Positions 61,471-64,000 of a DNA stretch of 64,000 nucleotides are shown in pieces. Location: the NCBI RefSeq assembly GCF_001431665.1, contig NZ_LLXV01000055.1, forward strand, positions 62,001 to 126,000. Reading direction: 5' to 3'. Position numbers and translations under genes: made by a program. Numbering within the stretch: position 1 is the stretch's first letter; each line of letters begins with the position of its first letter. Source of the stretch: Stenotrophomonas beteli. GTDB taxonomy: Bacteria > Pseudomonadota > Gammaproteobacteria > Xanthomonadales > Xanthomonadaceae. The notes below the pieces were generated by a model, which saw nothing but the letters and a program-made list of their open reading frames with translations, made no database searches and was not told the DNA's origin.

Positions 61471-63975
61471 TCAGGTTCCGCGCGGCTTGGCCCGATGCGT
61501 GGCCGTGGCCGTCCACGGGTCATCCGGCCACGGATGGCGCGGGTAACGGCCCTTCATTTCCTTTTTCACCTCGGCATAGGTGTTTTCCCAGAAATTGCGC
61601 AGGTCCTGGGTGACCTGCAACGGGCGGCCACCGGGGGAGAGCAGATGCAGGGTCAGCGGCACGCGGCCATCGGCAATGCGCGGCGTGTCGGCCAGGCCGA
61701 ACAGTTCCTGCAGCTTCACCGCCAGCACCGGTGGCAGCGGATCGCCGCTCTCGCTGTCCAGCGCATAGGAGATCGGCCGCTCCAGTCCGGACGGCACGGT
61801 GATGCGGGTGGGTGCGTGGCGTTCGACCAGCTGCCGTTGTGACCATTCCAGCGGCGACTTCAGCGCTTCGCCGAAGCTGGCCTCGTCCAGCGCATCCAGG
61901 CGGCTCTTGCCGGCGAAGGCCGGCTGCAGCCACTGCGTGCGGTTGGCCAGCAGGGCCGCGTCGCTGCAATCGGGCAGCCCGAGCTCCGGCATCCAGCGCC
62001 GTAACGATTCGACCCGCGCCTGCCACTGGCGCAGGCCCTCGGTCCACGGCAATGCCTGCGGGCCGAGTTCGGCCACCGCATCGGTCAATGCCTGCGCGGC
62101 GTGCTGCGGATCGACCCGGCCGGCCGAGCGGCTGTCCAGCACGATCCGGTCGAAACGGGTCTCGCGCAGCGCCACCAGGGCGCGCCGCTCGCTGTTCCAG
62201 CGCACCACGTCTTCGGTGACGAAGCGTTCCGGCCATGCCTTGCGCAGCTGATCTTCGTCCACCGGCGCGGCGCGCAGCAGCAATGCATCGCGCGCCTCGA
62301 AGCGCAGTTCGCTGGCTACCAGCCACGGCTCGCCGCGCAGATCGCTCAGCTCGTGCAGGCGTGCGCTGCGGCCATTGGCCAGCAGGTAGCGCAGCGGATC
62401 GCTGGGATGCTGGAAACCGATCCGGTCGGGAAAGGCGTGCGCAAGCAGGTCTCCCAGTTCGTGCGCCTCGATGCTGGCCGGCGGCGTGGCCTCGCAGCGC
62501 AGGCGGCGACGCCACTGCTTGGCGGCGGCATCAATGGCGGCCAGCCCGCTGCGGTTGGCATCGCCCGGTGCGCGGCCATTGCGGAACGCGGCCAGTGCGC
62601 GCCAGCGGGCCGCCAGCGCGTCACCGCCCTGGCGCAGCGGGTCGCGCGCTTCCAGCAGGGCGGCCAGATCGGCGGCCAGCGCCTGCGCGCGGGCATCGGG
62701 CGCTGCCAGCAGCATCGCCGCCATGCGCGGGTGCGTACCCAGTGCCAGTACACGGCGCCCGAGTGCGGTGATCGCGCCCGAGCCCGACAGTGCACCCAAG
62801 CGTTGCAGCAGCTCGCGCGCCGCACCCATCGGGCCGGCCGGTGGCGGGTCGAGGAAGCGCAGGTCGCTGCTGCCCCACGCGGCCAGTTCCAGCGCCAGGC
62901 CGGCCAGCTCCACCTGGTCGATCTCGGCGCGGCGCTGCGGTTCCAGTCGCTGCGACTGTGGCCACAGCCGCCAGGCCACGCCTTCGGCGACGCGTCCCGC
63001 GCGGCCGGCACGCTGGTCGGCCGAGGCCTGGGCGATGGCCACCACGTCCAGCCGGGTGAAACCGCTGTTGGGGTCATAACGCGGTTCGCGGGCCTGGCCG
63101 CTGTCGATCACCACGCGCACGCCAGGCAGCGTCACCGATGATTCGGCCACGTTGGTGGCCAGCACCACGCGGCGGCGGCCGTCGCTGGCGGCCTGCAGCA
63201 CGCGCGCCTGTTGTTCGACCGGCAGCTCGCCATGCAGCGCCAGCACCTCGACGTTGCCATCGAGCGACTCCTGCAGGCCGGCCTGCACGCGCGCGATCTC
63301 GCGCTGGCCGGGCAGGAACACCAGCAGGTCACCCGGGTGCTCGGCCAGTGCCTGCTGCACCGCGCGCCGGACCTGCAGTTCCAGGGCTTCGTCGCGGCGC
63401 GCCGGGAAATGGCCGATCGCCACCGGGTAGCTGCGGCCCTCGCTGCTCAGCCGCGGCGCATCGAGGAAGCGTGCCAGCCGCTCGCCGTCCAGCGTGGCCG
63501 ACATCACCACCAGGCGCAGGTCGTCGCGCAGCTGCGCCTGCACGTCCAGCGCCAGCGCCAGGCCCAGATCCCCACTGAGATGGCGCTCGTGGAATTCGTC
63601 GAACAGGATCGCACCGACCTCTTCCAGCATCGGGTCGTCCTGCAGCATCCGGGTCAGGATGCCTTCGGTGACGACTTCAATGCGCGTGCGCGCCGAAACC
63701 TTGTTCTCGAAGCGGATGCGGTAGCCGACCGTGCCGCCGACCTCCTCACCCAGCTGCCGTGCCATGAACAGCGCGGCGCTGCGTGCGGCGACCCGGCGCG
63801 GCTCCAGCAGGATGATCTTGCGGCCCTGCAGCCACGGCGCATCCAGCAGCGCCAGCGGCACCTGGGTGGTCTTGCCGGCGCCGGGCGGGGCCTCCAGCAC
63901 CAGCCGTGGCTGCACGGCCAGCTGGTGCTGGATCTGCGGCAGCAGCGGGGAAATCGGGAAGAGCGGGGCGTTCAT
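61471..63975 (-). CDS. hrpB: ATP-dependent RNA helicase HrpB
   Basis: An 834-residue DEAH-box helicase. Walker A is EAPPGAGKTTQVPLALL near residue 35; the Walker B motif reads DEFHERHL (DEFH in place of DEAH, usual for HrpB); MSATLDGERLARFL is motif III; QRAGRAGRVAEG is motif VI. The C-terminal HrpB region ends KKEMKGRYPRHPWPDDPW. ATG 63975 is chosen because MNAPLFPISPLLPQI matches the family start. The gene is complete in the window; the last 25 bases of the window are upstream sequence with no feature. Confidence 0.95.
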   Translation of the reverse strand: MNAPLFPISPLLPQIQHQLAVQPRLVLEAPPGAGKTTQVPLALLDAPWLQGRKIILLEPRRVAARSAALFMARQLGEEVGGTVGYRIRFENKVSARTRIEVVTEGILTRMLQDDPMLEEVGAILFDEFHERHLSGDLGLALALDVQAQLRDDLRLVVMSATLDGERLARFLDAPRLSSEGRSYPVAIGHFPARRDEALELQVRRAVQQALAEHPGDLLVFLPGQREIARVQAGLQESLDGNVEVLALHGELPVEQQARVLQAASDGRRRVVLATNVAESSVTLPGVRVVIDSGQAREPRYDPNSGFTRLDVVAIAQASADQRAGRAGRVAEGVAWRLWPQSQRLEPQRRAEIDQVELAGLALELAAWGSSDLRFLDPPPAGPMGAARELLQRLGALSGSGAITALGRRVLALGTHPRMAAMLLAAPDARAQALAADLAALLEARDPLRQGGDALAARWRALAAFRNGRAPGDANRSGLAAIDAAAKQWRRRLRCEATPPASIEAHELGDLLAHAFPDRIGFQHPSDPLRYLLANGRSARLHELSDLRGEPWLVASELRFEARDALLLRAAPVDEDQLRKAWPERFVTEDVVRWNSERRALVALRETRFDRIVLDSRSAGRVDPQHAAQALTDAVAELGPQALPWTEGLRQWQARVESLRRWMPELGLPDCSDAALLANRTQWLQPAFAGKSRLDALDEASFGEALKSPLEWSQRQLVERHAPTRITVPSGLERPISYALDSESGDPLPPVLAVKLQELFGLADTPRIADGRVPLTLHLLSPGGRPLQVTQDLRNFWENTYAEVKKEMKGRYPRHPWPDDPWTATATHRAKPRGT

Positions 63976-64000
63976 GTGCAAAGGATAAGGGGCCACGGCG

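Overview
This window reads as chromosomal DNA of a high-G+C gammaproteobacterium of the Xanthomonadaceae, most likely a Stenotrophomonas of the S. maltophilia group. The grounds are the protein families and their order (DUF2782 lipoprotein next to polA, a C-rich sX13-like RNA after polA, CioAB oxidase, an aryl polyene pigment cluster) and the many GTAG-type palindromes (SMAG elements) between genes. No CRISPR array, prophage, insertion sequence, rRNA gene or canonical tRNA gene is visible.

Layout. 1-9 kb: end of an FAD/NAD(P)-binding protein, uvrD, an unrecognised protein, a universal stress protein, a DUF2782 lipoprotein, polA, an sX13-like small RNA, a DUF421 membrane protein and hemF. 9-16 kb: two adjacent cysteine-bracketed exported paralogues, a small membrane protein, a NUDIX hydrolase coupled to a large exported S9 peptidase, and an ECF sigma factor with a tiny membrane partner. 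16.3-18.7 kb: cioAB terminal oxidase. 18.9-35.8 kb: one long tightly packed operon for an aryl polyene (APE/xanthomonadin-type) pigment, with many stop/start overlaps. It holds a chain-length factor, acyltransferases, two acyl carrier proteins, a ligase-dehydratase fusion, a glycosyltransferase, a MIO-type ammonia lyase, a thioesterase, LolA-like and MMPL export proteins, a halogenase-like flavoprotein, two ketosynthases, a dehydratase, a ketoreductase and two small envelope proteins. 36-50.6 kb: YcgL with a giant ankyrin membrane protein, a Kef-type antiporter divergent from mgtE across a hairpin-rich spacer, a Pat-type acyl-CoA synthetase/acetyltransferase, YbjQ, an alpha/beta hydrolase, dkgB, and an MFS exporter divergent from a LysR regulator. 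50.7-54.3 kb: a chemoreceptor, and an Rrf2 regulator with its thioredoxin-reductase-like flavoprotein. 54.4-57.8 kb: an RNA-repair locus (slipin then rtcB, minus strand) preceded by a tRNA-like structured sequence, and a separate small transcription unit. 57.9-64 kb: an aldo/keto reductase, an exported methyltransferase, rluE and hrpB.

The APE operon supplies a complete pathway: starter activation (ligase, ammonia lyase), iterative type II elongation and dehydration on carrier proteins, acyl transfer to a lipid or sugar, and export to the outer membrane. The most interesting non-coding signal is upstream of slipin-rtcB. It has T-, D- and anticodon-arm look-alikes with a truncated acceptor stem, which recalls the tRNA-mimicking bacterial Y RNAs known from other RtcB loci. 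Two palindromic repeat families (GTAG elements and a GGGGTCAGATCCCTTT family) punctuate gene ends throughout.
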